DNA of 64,000 nucleotides from an uncultured Exiguobacterium sp. (GTDB lineage: Bacteria; Bacillota; Bacilli; Exiguobacteriales; Exiguobacteriaceae), in the NCBI GenBank assembly GCA_913775715.1, contig CAJYMC010000007.1, forward strand, positions 62,001 through 126,000, written 5' to 3'. Below, piece by piece: positions 1-7,586 of the stretch. The notes beneath the pieces were generated by a model. That model was not told where the DNA came from, searched no databases, and saw only the letters and a list, made by a program, of their open reading frames with translations. How positions within the stretch are numbered: position 1 is the first letter of the stretch; each line of letters opens with the position of its first letter. Made by a program: the position numbers and the translations under genes.

Positions 1-400
1 ATGGTTCTAGTGAACGTAAAGCTTCAGACGCATCGTTCCAAATCGGTGCCAGTTTTTCGTTGTATAGCTTTTGAAAATAAAGGCTCAACTCCTGGATTTG
101 TGCCGGTAATTGATTGGCGACAAATACGAGACCACGAATCAACTGCATGATGATCAACGCAAGGGAACCAATCAATAGACCACTGATCAAAATGATTGAT
201 AATAACGCACCCCACCCACGATTAATCCGCAATCGCTTTTGAAAGAAATCGACGAGCGGACGGCTGAAAAGAGCAAGCAGAAACGCAAAGACAAACGGGT
301 ACAAAATGGACGAGAGGCGGATGAGTAACCATCCAACAGCTACGAAGGCGAAGATCACCGTCAAGAACCGGGCCATTTGCCAAAGACGTTCAGTCGACAC
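1..400 (-). CDS. ytvI: YtvI-like AI-2E family membrane protein (N-terminal part)
   Basis: The minus strand is open from a GTG at 400-398 to the window edge, giving the first 133 residues of a membrane protein. An AGAGGTG ribosome binding site sits about 6 bases upstream of the GTG. Hydrophobic segments at about residues 9-50 and 65-95 enclose a basic loop, followed by an amphipathic helix; this is the usual N-terminal layout of the AI-2E/PerM transporter family, of which B. subtilis YtvI is a member. YtvI is named for sporulation, but related proteins occur in non-spore-formers, so no sporulation role is implied. The substrate is unknown and the C-terminal half lies outside the window. Confidence 0.7.
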   Translation of the reverse strand, partial: MSTERLWQMARFLTVIFAFVAVGWLLIRLSSILYPFVFAFLLALFSRPLVDFFQKRLRINRGWGALLSIILISGLLIGSLALIIMQLIRGLVFVANQLPAQIQELSLYFQKLYNEKLAPIWNDASEALRSLEP

Positions 401-489
401 AAGCAACACCTCTTAATGGATTATGTAGAATTGATATCATCATATCATGTTTAGGTAGGGAACGAGTCATTCAAAAGGAGGAGAAAGCG

Positions 490-675
490 ATGCGTAAAAG
501 AGAAATCGGATTATTTGCTGCGTTGATTGCTGCGACATCTGTCGGAATCCGGGAATGGAAGAAAAATCAGGAGTTCGCGCAACGTGTCAAACATGAGACG
601 GAGGCGCACGTACGTCAAGCAATCGTGGAGGGTCAGACAGATGGAACAGATGAAGACACTGCAACAAAAGGTTGA
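490..675 (+). CDS. small membrane-anchored protein of unknown function
   Basis: This 61-residue protein has a strong AAAGGAGGAG site 7 bases before its ATG, so it is probably expressed. Residues 7-20 form one short hydrophobic segment after a basic N-terminus (MRKREIG), followed by a charged, probably cytoplasmic tail rich in Glu, Lys and Gln. It is divergent from the ytvI-like gene and overlaps the start of the following MazG-like gene by 35 bases, which suggests translational coupling. I do not recognise a family. It could be a small partner or membrane anchor for the downstream protein, but that is inference from overlap only. Confidence 0.6.
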   Translation: MRKREIGLFAALIAATSVGIREWKKNQEFAQRVKHETEAHVRQAIVEGQTDGTDEDTATKG

Positions 676-1528
676 TGCGACGATTCGTTCGCTCGGAGGG
701 TATTTTCGACCGTTATCTGGTCTCGCACGCTTGACTGAAGAAATCGGTGAGGTCGGCGAAGCACTGGAACAAAATGATGTAGAAGCCCTTCGCTTGGAGC
801 TTGTCGATGTCTTGATGATCTCGACCTGTCTTGCGAATCAATACGTGGCGGATCTTGCAGCACAGCACGAGACGCTTGGGACAGCAAACGATGATCAGGT
901 CGGTTCGTTTTATCGACTTGCGCATGAAGCTGGTCAAGTCGCACGTGTCATGAATGGATACGAAGGGGATAAACCGCCTAAAGCGAAGGATTCAGTCATT
1001 CCAATCGGTCATTCCATCGCACGCCTGCAACGTGAACTGTTTCGTTTAGCACGACCGCTTCAACTTGATTTACTGACAGAAATCGACCGGACGAATGAGA
1101 AGAATCTCAAGCGGGATAAAACACGCTTCGCATTGACGCGGGATCCCATCACGGAAGAGACGATTGATCATTTCCGGAGTGCGACAGGGAGCGATGTGCG
1201 CCTCTGGGGAGCCCCTGTATACGAGGAGAACCAAACGATAGAGGACAACATGGAAGCAGCATTACCGTCACTCCGACGTTTTCTCCGATGTGCGTCGATT
1301 GAGGAGATCGAGGCATTCGTCTTTGAAGCACCGATGGAACGCTCGCGTAGTTTGGTTGAGGTGAAAGAACTTGCGGACGAAATGGGACGTTTAATTAAGG
1401 AACGGACACCGCTTGACTTCAAGGACTCACCGTATCGGTTGGAAGTCTTTGCGCCACAACTCGGTCCAATCTCACCGTATCACGCGGAAGACGACCATCG
1501 AATGTTTCTCGTTCTCTATGTAGATTAA
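641..1528 (+). CDS. MazG-like nucleotide pyrophosphohydrolase with extra C-terminal region
   Basis: The predicted product has 295 residues from ATG 641, preceded by GGAGGG about 8 bases upstream. The same frame stays open further upstream, but that stretch is the shadow of the small membrane protein gene. Residues 30-60 carry the all-alpha MazG metal site: E33, E34 and E37 in EEIGE, then E53 and D56 in ELVD. A motif near residues 150-165 (NEKNLKRDKTRF) resembles the end of MazG-type domains. MazG proteins hydrolyse NTPs or dNTPs to monophosphates, but the substrate here is not predictable. Residues from about 166 to 295 match nothing I recognise and roughly double the usual MazG length. Confidence 0.65.
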   Translation: MEQMKTLQQKVDATIRSLGGYFRPLSGLARLTEEIGEVGEALEQNDVEALRLELVDVLMISTCLANQYVADLAAQHETLGTANDDQVGSFYRLAHEAGQVARVMNGYEGDKPPKAKDSVIPIGHSIARLQRELFRLARPLQLDLLTEIDRTNEKNLKRDKTRFALTRDPITEETIDHFRSATGSDVRLWGAPVYEENQTIEDNMEAALPSLRRFLRCASIEEIEAFVFEAPMERSRSLVEVKELADEMGRLIKERTPLDFKDSPYRLEVFAPQLGPISPYHAEDDHRMFLVLYVD

Positions 1529-1572
1529 AAAATGATCCGCCTGCTCCTTTGAGTAAGGCGGATCATTTTTTA
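1527..1572. terminator. bidirectional terminator between mazG-like gene and alaT
   Basis: A 10-bp perfect stem (ATGATCCGCC at 1532-1541, GGCGGATCAT at 1557-1566) is flanked by an A-run on the left and a T-run on the right, so it can stop transcription from both convergent genes. Confidence 0.85.
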
Positions 1573-2760
1573 ATGTGAATGAGACGATGCTGCCTCATCT
1601 TGAGTCTGCCATTTTTTCATGAATCGTTGAATCCGAGCGATCGCTTCTTGGAGTTGTTCAATCGAACTCGCATAACTTGCCCGGACGTAACCTTCACCGC
1701 TTGTTCCGAAGACGGATCCTGGAACGACAGCGACGCGCTCAGCGAGTAACAATTGTTCGGCGAACTGCTCACTTGTTAGCCCGGTATGACCGATGTACGG
1801 AAAAGCATAGAAAGCGCCACCCGGTAAATGCGTCGGGAGACCCGCATCGTTTAACGCCTTGACGAAGTAGTTCCGGCGTTGCCGATAACTCGTCACCATA
1901 TCAGGGACTGTCTTATGACGTGAACGGAGTGCTTCGATTCCCGCAAATTGAACGAGTGTCGGGGCACACATCATCCCGTATTGATGCACCTTCAGCATCG
2001 ATTGCGTGATCGCAGGTGGTGCGCAAGTGAAGCCGAGCCGCCAGCCTGTCATCGCGAAGGCTTTCGAAAAGCCGTTGATGATGATCGTCCGCTCCCGCAT
2101 TCCGGGAAGGGTCGCAAAGCAGATTGCTTCTGTTTCGTAGGATAGCTCTGCATAGATTTCGTCACTGATGACATATAGATCATGCTTTTGGACGAGTAAC
2201 GCTAGGTCAGCTAATTGATCGCGCGACATCGTCGAGCCTGTCGGATTCGATGGGAAACAGAAAATGATCGCTTTTGTTTTGTCCGTCAACAACTGTTCGA
2301 TCGTTTCCGGTTGAATCGCAAAACCGTCTTCTGCATGACACGCAGCGGCGATAGGAATGCCTCCAGCGAGTTCGATCAGAGGGGCGTAGGAAACGAACGC
2401 CGGTTCAACGACGATGATTTCATCCCCTGGATTAATTAAACTTCGAAACGCGAGATCAAGTCCTTCAGAGGCTCCAGTCGTGACGATGATCTCTTCCGTC
2501 GTCGAATAGGAGATGGCGAACTTTTCTTGCATGTAAAGTGCGATTTCCTGACGTAACTCAAGTAAACCGGCGTTGGCACTATACGCTGTATAGCCTTGCT
2601 CGAGTGCTGCGAAGCTTGCTTCGCGAACATTCCATGGCGTGACGAAATCAGGTTCGCCGACACCAAGGGAGATGACGTCTTCCATCGATCCTGCTAAATC
2701 AAAGAAACGACGGATGCCGGATGGGGCTAGCTGTTCGACACGTTCAGATAGAGACTTCAT
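1570..2760 (-). CDS. alaT: class I/II PLP aminotransferase (AlaT-like)
   Basis: This 396-residue fold-type I aminotransferase contains the PLP lysine K233 in GFSKAFAMTGWRLGF, the SNPTG motif at 171-175 and the SDEIYAE motif at about 199-205. The family exchanges amino groups between amino acids and 2-oxo acids. Its start overlaps the stop of an Lrp/AsnC regulator gene by 4 bases, the same arrangement as B. subtilis alaR-alaT (yugG-yugH), where AlaT is an alanine transaminase. I therefore infer alanine synthesis or breakdown. PatA-type N-acetyl-diaminopimelate aminotransferase is the main alternative. It ends at a bidirectional terminator. Confidence 0.8.
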   Translation of the reverse strand: MKSLSERVEQLAPSGIRRFFDLAGSMEDVISLGVGEPDFVTPWNVREASFAALEQGYTAYSANAGLLELRQEIALYMQEKFAISYSTTEEIIVTTGASEGLDLAFRSLINPGDEIIVVEPAFVSYAPLIELAGGIPIAAACHAEDGFAIQPETIEQLLTDKTKAIIFCFPSNPTGSTMSRDQLADLALLVQKHDLYVISDEIYAELSYETEAICFATLPGMRERTIIINGFSKAFAMTGWRLGFTCAPPAITQSMLKVHQYGMMCAPTLVQFAGIEALRSRHKTVPDMVTSYRQRRNYFVKALNDAGLPTHLPGGAFYAFPYIGHTGLTSEQFAEQLLLAERVAVVPGSVFGTSGEGYVRASYASSIEQLQEAIARIQRFMKKWQTQDEAASSHSH

Positions 2761-3254
2761 GGAGACACCTTCAATCGTTTGTCGTCATCATCCTGACTGA
2801 AGAGGACACCATCGTGCTTGTAAGTCTTCAAGCGGAAATGGGTCGTCGTCGAGATGACGGAGTCGAGCGTCGATAATTTTTCCGAGACGAATTGAGAGAC
2901 TTCTTGTAGCGATTTGCCATCAAGGACGACTTGTAAGTCATATGCGCCTGACATCAAATAGAGGGACGTCACTTCCGGGAAACGATGGATCCGCTCTGCT
3001 ACCTCATCAAAACCGCGTCCCCGTTTCGGTGTGACTTTGACATCGATGAAAGCCGTCACGCCGTGATGGGCATGAATCTTTTGCCAGTCGATGACAGCAG
3101 TGTAACCGAGTAGGACACCGTCGCGTTTGAATGTCTCGATCGAAGTCGCTACTTCTGACGCTTCCCAGTCGAGCATTTGCGCGAGCAAGTTCACGTCCAT
3201 CGGACCATTTTGTGTTAATAATGCTAATAATTCGAGTTGTTTTTCGGTGTACAT
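2757..3254 (-). CDS. alaR: Lrp/AsnC family transcriptional regulator (AlaR-like)
   Basis: This is a 165-residue regulator with an N-terminal winged helix (residues 1-55, starting MYTEKQLELLALL) and a C-terminal RAM/ligand-binding domain (about 75-150). I chose ATG 3254, which has AAAGTGAG 7 bases upstream and aligns with the family N-terminus; an upstream GTG at 3266 would add four residues and overlap the glycosyltransferase stop. The gene overlaps alaT by 4 bases, so it probably controls alaT, as in B. subtilis. Lrp proteins form dimers to octamers that bind amino acids. The C-terminus runs past the usual family length with a charged tail. Confidence 0.8.
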   Translation of the reverse strand: MYTEKQLELLALLTQNGPMDVNLLAQMLDWEASEVATSIETFKRDGVLLGYTAVIDWQKIHAHHGVTAFIDVKVTPKRGRGFDEVAERIHRFPEVTSLYLMSGAYDLQVVLDGKSLQEVSQFVSEKLSTLDSVISTTTHFRLKTYKHDGVLFSQDDDDKRLKVSP

Positions 3255-3258
3255 GGGA

Positions 3259-4053
3259 TCACTCACTTTCTGTCAATTGACCATTGAAGGTACGGCGGGT
3301 CTGGCGCAATCGTTCGCGTCGCTCAGCCTGGACGATATGGAAGTTCTTCATTTCATTTGTCGGGAGTTGGTGTTTTTCAACGAGGCGTTCAAAATAGACG
3401 CGTCTCGTCGCGTCTTGTCGTGCCGACTCATGATTACCTGATGGATTGAAAGCATATAAGACGGTCGCGCGCGCCGGGTGCAGTATTAAATGATCCTTGC
3501 CGACGCGTAAAATCCAGTCCCAGTCCCAGTAATTGAAGACGTCTTCGTCAAACAGACCAAGTTGATCGTGGAGCGATTTACGGTAGAGCGAGCCGGACGG
3601 AATATATGTTGAGTCTTCTCGAATTGTCTCCGGATCGTATGGATACGCGAACGGCTCAGAATCAAGTGCGATCCGATGATCGCCTTCCCAGCGATACGTA
3701 AAGAGCTCCGCGTCCGTATACGTGAGATCAGCACCAGCTTCGAGATCGCCGACCGCTTCTTCGAGGTGACTCGGTAATAACAGATCATCGTCGTCATGAA
3801 GTAAGATATATCGACCGGAAGCGAGCGTGACACCGTGATTTCGAGCACGGACATGATGGTTTTCAGGTAACGCGACATAGGTCAGTTGCAGACGGTCCTG
3901 ATAGGCAGCCGTCACTGCTGAGACATCGTCGCCATTATTGTTTAAGACGATGACTTCGAAGTCTTGATAGTGTTGACGCGTCAACGCTTCTAGCGCTTCT
4001 GCTAATTCACGAGGACGATTGTATGTCGGGATGATGATGGATACGGTTGGCAT
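3259..4053 (-). CDS. glycosyltransferase family 2
   Basis: This 264-residue protein begins MPTVSIIIPTYNRPREL, the classic GT-A fold start. The DxD-type metal and nucleotide-sugar motif lies in LLHDDDDLLLP near residue 90. ATG 4053 is preferred over the upstream in-frame ATG (4080) because AAGGAGCG lies 8 bases before it. No membrane segment is seen, so it is a cytoplasmic or peripheral enzyme transferring sugar from an activated donor. The acceptor cannot be predicted, since no polysaccharide cluster surrounds it. It overlaps or abuts alaR and may be co-transcribed with alaR-alaT. Confidence 0.8.
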   Translation of the reverse strand: MPTVSIIIPTYNRPRELAEALEALTRQHYQDFEVIVLNNNGDDVSAVTAAYQDRLQLTYVALPENHHVRARNHGVTLASGRYILLHDDDDLLLPSHLEEAVGDLEAGADLTYTDAELFTYRWEGDHRIALDSEPFAYPYDPETIREDSTYIPSGSLYRKSLHDQLGLFDEDVFNYWDWDWILRVGKDHLILHPARATVLYAFNPSGNHESARQDATRRVYFERLVEKHQLPTNEMKNFHIVQAERRERLRQTRRTFNGQLTESE

Positions 4054-4074
4054 CAGCGATCGCTCCTTGAACAA

Positions 4075-4106
4075 AGACACCTGTCCAGGAACAGGTGTCT
4101 TCTTGT
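4075..4106 (-). terminator. hairpin downstream of the Nfu N-domain gene
   Basis: A stem AGACACCTG/CAGGTGTCT separates the Nfu-like gene from the glycosyltransferase gene. On the minus strand it is followed by only a short TTTGTT tail; on the plus strand the T-run is stronger. It is a probable but weak terminator for the minus-strand gene. Confidence 0.55.
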
Positions 4107-4110
4107 TTTT

Positions 4111-4350
4111 TTACATGTGTGCTTCGATACGTGGAAGTAGTTCGTTCCATTCGGCTTCAGGTTCCTTCGTGACCGTCACGAAGTCGCCGTAGGCGAATAA
4201 ATTGTCGATGCCTTCGATGGCGATCAGTGATGCGAGCAACTCATCTTCCGGTGTATCTTCTTTTTTGACGCTCGTGCTTTTTGCACCGAAGCGCTGTTCT
4301 TCGAGCGTGATTTTGACAGAATTCGGATTTGGTGTGTAATCGACTTGCAT
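4111..4350 (-). CDS. Nfu/NifU N-terminal domain protein
   Basis: This 79-residue protein carries the Nfu N-terminal signature YTPNPNSVK near its start and nothing else. In larger proteins this domain precedes the CxxC Fe-S scaffold domain. Here there is no cysteine pair, so the protein cannot hold a cluster itself; it may assist Fe-S assembly or act as a small partner, which is inference. ATG 4350 has GAAAGGAGC about 7 bases upstream; an upstream in-frame ATG at 4374 lacks such a site. It is monocistronic and divergent from the ribonucleotide reductase operon, whose di-metal protein is a plausible but unproven functional neighbour. Confidence 0.75.
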   Translation of the reverse strand: MQVDYTPNPNSVKITLEEQRFGAKSTSVKKEDTPEDELLASLIAIEGIDNLFAYGDFVTVTKEPEAEWNELLPRIEAHM

Positions 4351-4374
4351 AGATAAGCTCCTTTCAACGTACAT

Positions 4375-4647
4375 ACGTATATACCATATGTCATCTTTTC
4401 GTGATAGATGGATTCAATCCTTCTTCCTTCAAACGGAAGATCGATACGTTCAGTATATCAGAAAATTCGAAGAGAATATTTTTCTTCTGGTAGGAGAAAT
4501 GGACCATCTTTATTTTAAGAGTTCATTCGAACTTATAACGCGTTTTACTCGCTATCTCAATATATCTCAAAAGGCGTCATGATGCCTTTTTCAAATTGTT
4601 TGACCTGAATTTCAAAGCAAGGGGTTATTTTTTTGGATTTCAGTGAT
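4375..4647. other. intergenic region without recognisable gene
   Basis: This A+T-rich spacer lies between the divergent Nfu-like gene and the nrd control region. A 64-codon open frame starts at 4388 but has no ribosome binding site and no family resemblance. I see no clear hairpin or promoter in it. Confidence 0.5.
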
Positions 4648-4648
4648 A

Positions 4649-4735
4649 ACCTATATCTTGTACATTAACAGGTTTAAAAACGTCTAAAACGTCTATATAT
4701 AGAGTGATACTTGTAGAGTTCTTTCTATATGTAGG
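4649..4735 (+). promoter_or_regulatory. three phased NrdR-like boxes upstream of nrdE
   Basis: Three copies of the core CTATATnTWG-like pattern are present: CTATATCTTG at 4651-4660, CTATATATAG at 4693-4702 and CTATATGTAG at 4725-4734. Start-to-start distances are 42 and 32 bp, close to four and three helical turns. NrdR, the ATP/dATP-sensing repressor of ribonucleotide reductase genes, is known to bind tandem boxes of this type with whole-turn spacing. The position directly upstream of nrdE supports this reading. Confidence 0.7.
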
Positions 4736-4747
4736 ACGTCTTTTTTT
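4685..4747 (+). promoter_or_regulatory. possible hairpin with U-run in the nrdE leader
   Basis: ACGTC (4688-4692) can pair with GACGT (4735-4739) and ATATAGA (about 4697-4703) with TCTATAT (4724-4730); seven T residues follow at 4741-4747. This has the form of an attenuator, but its arms are the NrdR-like boxes, so it may only reflect the operator repeats. Confidence 0.3.
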
Positions 4748-4811
4748 AGTTTAGCGTATTTCATAGTGTAATGCGAACCTGTTTAACGATAGAGAATGGG
4801 AGTGGTTCATA

Positions 4812-7079
4812 GTGGCATCTCCACTGAATACAGCACGCATCTTTAAGGGTGCAATGACAATAGAAGACGTATATGTCGTGATTCGACAAGCGACGGAAAC
4901 ATATCCGGAACTTGATATCGATCGCTATACAGAACGTGCCATCCGAGCGCTTGAAGGAAAATCTCTGCAAGCGGATCAAGTCTATGAACTGTTAACGATG
5001 CACGCACTCGATATGTTGAAGGCAGAAGAGCCGAACTGGACATTCGTAGCGACAGCGACTTACTTAAATCGGTTATACCTTGAAGCAGGTGAAAATCGCG
5101 GATATGCAGCAGAAGAACGGTATGGTTCGCTGTATACGCTGATTGAAAAACTGACAGAGATCGGCATCTTCACGAAACATTTACTGGATGCGTATTCGAA
5201 GGAAGACATCAACGAACTGTCGGCAACGATCGATCCATCCCGCGACCACTTGTTCACATACATTGGTCTTCGAACATTGGCAGACCGGTATCTCGCACGT
5301 GATCACGTCAAAAACTTGTACGAGCTACCACAAGAACGGTTCATGGTCATCGCGATGACACTGATGCAGAACGAACCGAAGGAACGTCGTTTAGAACTCG
5401 TCAAAGAGTCTTACTGGGCATTGTCGAATCTTTACATGACAGTTGCGACTCCGACGCTTTCGAACGCTGGTAAGTCTTACGGTCAACTTTCTTCATGTTT
5501 CATCGATACAGTCGATGATTCGCTACGTGGTATCTACGACTCAAACACGGACGTAGCGACACTTTCGAAAGGTGGCGGCGGCATCGGTGTCTACATGGGT
5601 AAGATTCGCTCACGCGGATCAGACATCAAAGGATTCAAAGGTGTCTCAAGCGGTGTCATCCCGTGGATGAAACAATTGAATAACACGGCAGTCAGCGTCG
5701 ATCAGCTCGGTATGCGCCAAGGATCGATCGCGGTGTACCTCGACATCTGGCACAAAGATATCCTCGAGTTCCTGGACGCGAAGCTCAACAATGGGGATGA
5801 GCGACTTCGGACACACGACTTGTTCACAGGTGTTAACTTACCGGACCGTTTCATGCGTGCCGTCGAAGCACGAGAAGACTGGCATTTGTTTGACCCACAT
5901 GAAATTCGTACTGTTATGGGCTTCAGCCTTGAAGATTACTTTGATGAGACGGAACAAGGGGGCAGCTTCACGGAACGATACGAAGCGTGTGTCAACGAAC
6001 CGCGTCTCAGCAAAAAAACAGTTCCGGCAATCGATCTCGTCAAACGCTACATGCGTTCGCAACTTGAGACAGGAACGCCATACATGTTCTTCCGTGACGC
6101 CGTTAACCGTGCGAACCCGAATAAACATGCAGGGATGATTTACTCGTCAAACCTTTGCTCGGAAATCATGCAGAACATGAGCCCGACGACCGTGACAGAA
6201 GAATACACAGAAGATGGTAAAATCATCGTCACGAAAACACCTGGGGACTTCGTCGTCTGTAATTTATCATCGATCGCACTTGCACGTGCAGTTCGTTCTG
6301 ACGTCTTAGAGCGATTAATTCCGATTCAAATGCGGATGCTTGATAACGTCATCGACTTGAATACGATCGATGTTCCGCAAGCGCAATTGACGAATCAAAA
6401 ATACCGTGCCGTTGGTCTTGGCACATTCGGTTGGCACCATCTGCTTGCACTCGAAGGCATCCGTTGGGAATCGGTCGAAGCGGTACAGTACGCAGACCGT
6501 CTTTACGAAAAAATCGCTTATTTGACGATTGATGCGTCGATGCAGCTTGCGAAAGAAAAAGGAGCGTACCGTCTTTTTGAAGGTTCGGAATGGCAAACAG
6601 GAGAGTACATCAAACGTCGCCATTATAAAACGACAGATGAACTTGATTGGGATCGTCTCCAAGCCGACATCACGGCGTACGGAATGCGTAATGCTTACTT
6701 GATGGCAGTCGCACCGAACTCATCGACGGCGATCATTGCGGGTAGTACGGCATCGATTGATCCAATCTACAAAAAAGTTTACTCGGAAGAGAAGAAAAAC
6801 TATAAGATTCCAGTCACTGTTCCGGATTTAACACCGGAAACGAACTGGTTCTATAAATCAGCGTTTGAGATTGACCAACTATGGAGCATTCGTCAAAATG
6901 CTTCGCGTCAGCGTCACATCGACCAAGCGATCAGTTTCAATCTGTACGTGAAAAATAACGTCAAGGCGAAAGAATTACTCGAGATGCACATGGAAGCATG
7001 GCAACTCGGGATGAAGACGATCTACTACACGCGTTCGACAACGGTTGAGATCGACGAATGTGAATCGTGTTCATCATAA
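4812..7079 (+). CDS. nrdE: class I ribonucleotide reductase large (alpha) subunit
   Basis: This 755-residue subunit converts ribonucleoside diphosphates to deoxyribonucleotides. The active-site cysteines C229 (in SSCFIDTV) and C449, with N447 and E451 in NLCSE, are present, as is the C-terminal CESC pair that exchanges electrons with thioredoxin or glutaredoxin. The N-terminus enters the catalytic domain without an obvious ATP-cone, so dATP activity control is probably absent or different. The start is GTG 4812, with GGGAGTGG about 7 bases upstream. It heads a three-gene operon with a flavodoxin and nrdF. Class Ib versus a Ia-like subclass cannot be settled by eye. Confidence 0.93.
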   Translation: MASPLNTARIFKGAMTIEDVYVVIRQATETYPELDIDRYTERAIRALEGKSLQADQVYELLTMHALDMLKAEEPNWTFVATATYLNRLYLEAGENRGYAAEERYGSLYTLIEKLTEIGIFTKHLLDAYSKEDINELSATIDPSRDHLFTYIGLRTLADRYLARDHVKNLYELPQERFMVIAMTLMQNEPKERRLELVKESYWALSNLYMTVATPTLSNAGKSYGQLSSCFIDTVDDSLRGIYDSNTDVATLSKGGGGIGVYMGKIRSRGSDIKGFKGVSSGVIPWMKQLNNTAVSVDQLGMRQGSIAVYLDIWHKDILEFLDAKLNNGDERLRTHDLFTGVNLPDRFMRAVEAREDWHLFDPHEIRTVMGFSLEDYFDETEQGGSFTERYEACVNEPRLSKKTVPAIDLVKRYMRSQLETGTPYMFFRDAVNRANPNKHAGMIYSSNLCSEIMQNMSPTTVTEEYTEDGKIIVTKTPGDFVVCNLSSIALARAVRSDVLERLIPIQMRMLDNVIDLNTIDVPQAQLTNQKYRAVGLGTFGWHHLLALEGIRWESVEAVQYADRLYEKIAYLTIDASMQLAKEKGAYRLFEGSEWQTGEYIKRRHYKTTDELDWDRLQADITAYGMRNAYLMAVAPNSSTAIIAGSTASIDPIYKKVYSEEKKNYKIPVTVPDLTPETNWFYKSAFEIDQLWSIRQNASRQRHIDQAISFNLYVKNNVKAKELLEMHMEAWQLGMKTIYYTRSTTVEIDECESCSS

Positions 7080-7097
7080 GATAAGGAGGACGATATC

Positions 7098-7586
7098 ATG
7101 AAGGCAGCAATCGTATATGCGTCATTGAGTGGAAACACGGAGGAGGTAGCAGAACTCGTCGCGAAGACGTGTTCTGAGATGGGAATCGAGCCGACGATGT
7201 TGTTTGCGGACGAAGTGACGACGTATCAGTTAATGCCTTATGATATCGTCTATTTTGGTTCGTATACGTGGGGGGATGGGCAACTGCCCGACGATATGCG
7301 CGACTGTCTTAGAACCGTTCTGAAGGAGAGTTCGCATGCGATTCCGCAGGCAGCTGTTTTTGGAACAGGGGACAAGATGTTCGTCAAATATTGTCGCGCC
7401 GTTGATGAAATGGCGTATCATCTCTCGAAATTCGGGGTGCCGCTTGCCGGCGAACTATTGAAAATCGAGCAGTCACCACGCAATCGCCCACATCTCGTCA
7501 AGGAATGGACGAAACGGACCATTCTTCAATTACAGCAAGAAGGAGTCGAAGCACATGGAACAGCTACAAAAAATCAAACTGCTTGA
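7098..7586 (+). CDS. flavodoxin encoded inside the nrd operon
   Basis: This 162-residue FMN protein has the phosphate loop SLSGNT at residues 9-14 and the flavin-stacking loop GSYTWGDGQLPD at 54-65, followed by FGTGD near 100. These are the marks of a true electron-transfer flavodoxin such as B. subtilis YkuN. The usual class Ib partner NrdI is shorter and has different loops (GNVxxF, TTNFGxVP). The gene lies 18 bases after nrdE with AAGGAGG as ribosome binding site, and its end overlaps nrdF by 32 bases. I infer that it supplies electrons for assembling or maintaining the NrdF metal cofactor, replacing NrdI. Confidence 0.85.
   Translation: MKAAIVYASLSGNTEEVAELVAKTCSEMGIEPTMLFADEVTTYQLMPYDIVYFGSYTWGDGQLPDDMRDCLRTVLKESSHAIPQAAVFGTGDKMFVKYCRAVDEMAYHLSKFGVPLAGELLKIEQSPRNRPHLVKEWTKRTILQLQQEGVEAHGTATKNQTA

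Noticed and set aside
527..640. N-terminal extension of the MazG-like gene
   Set aside because: It is the shifted reading of the small membrane protein gene; ATG 641 has the better site and family-like N-terminus.
4388..4582. 64-codon open frame upstream of the nrd operon
   Set aside because: No ribosome binding site, no family resemblance, and it ends before the NrdR-box region.
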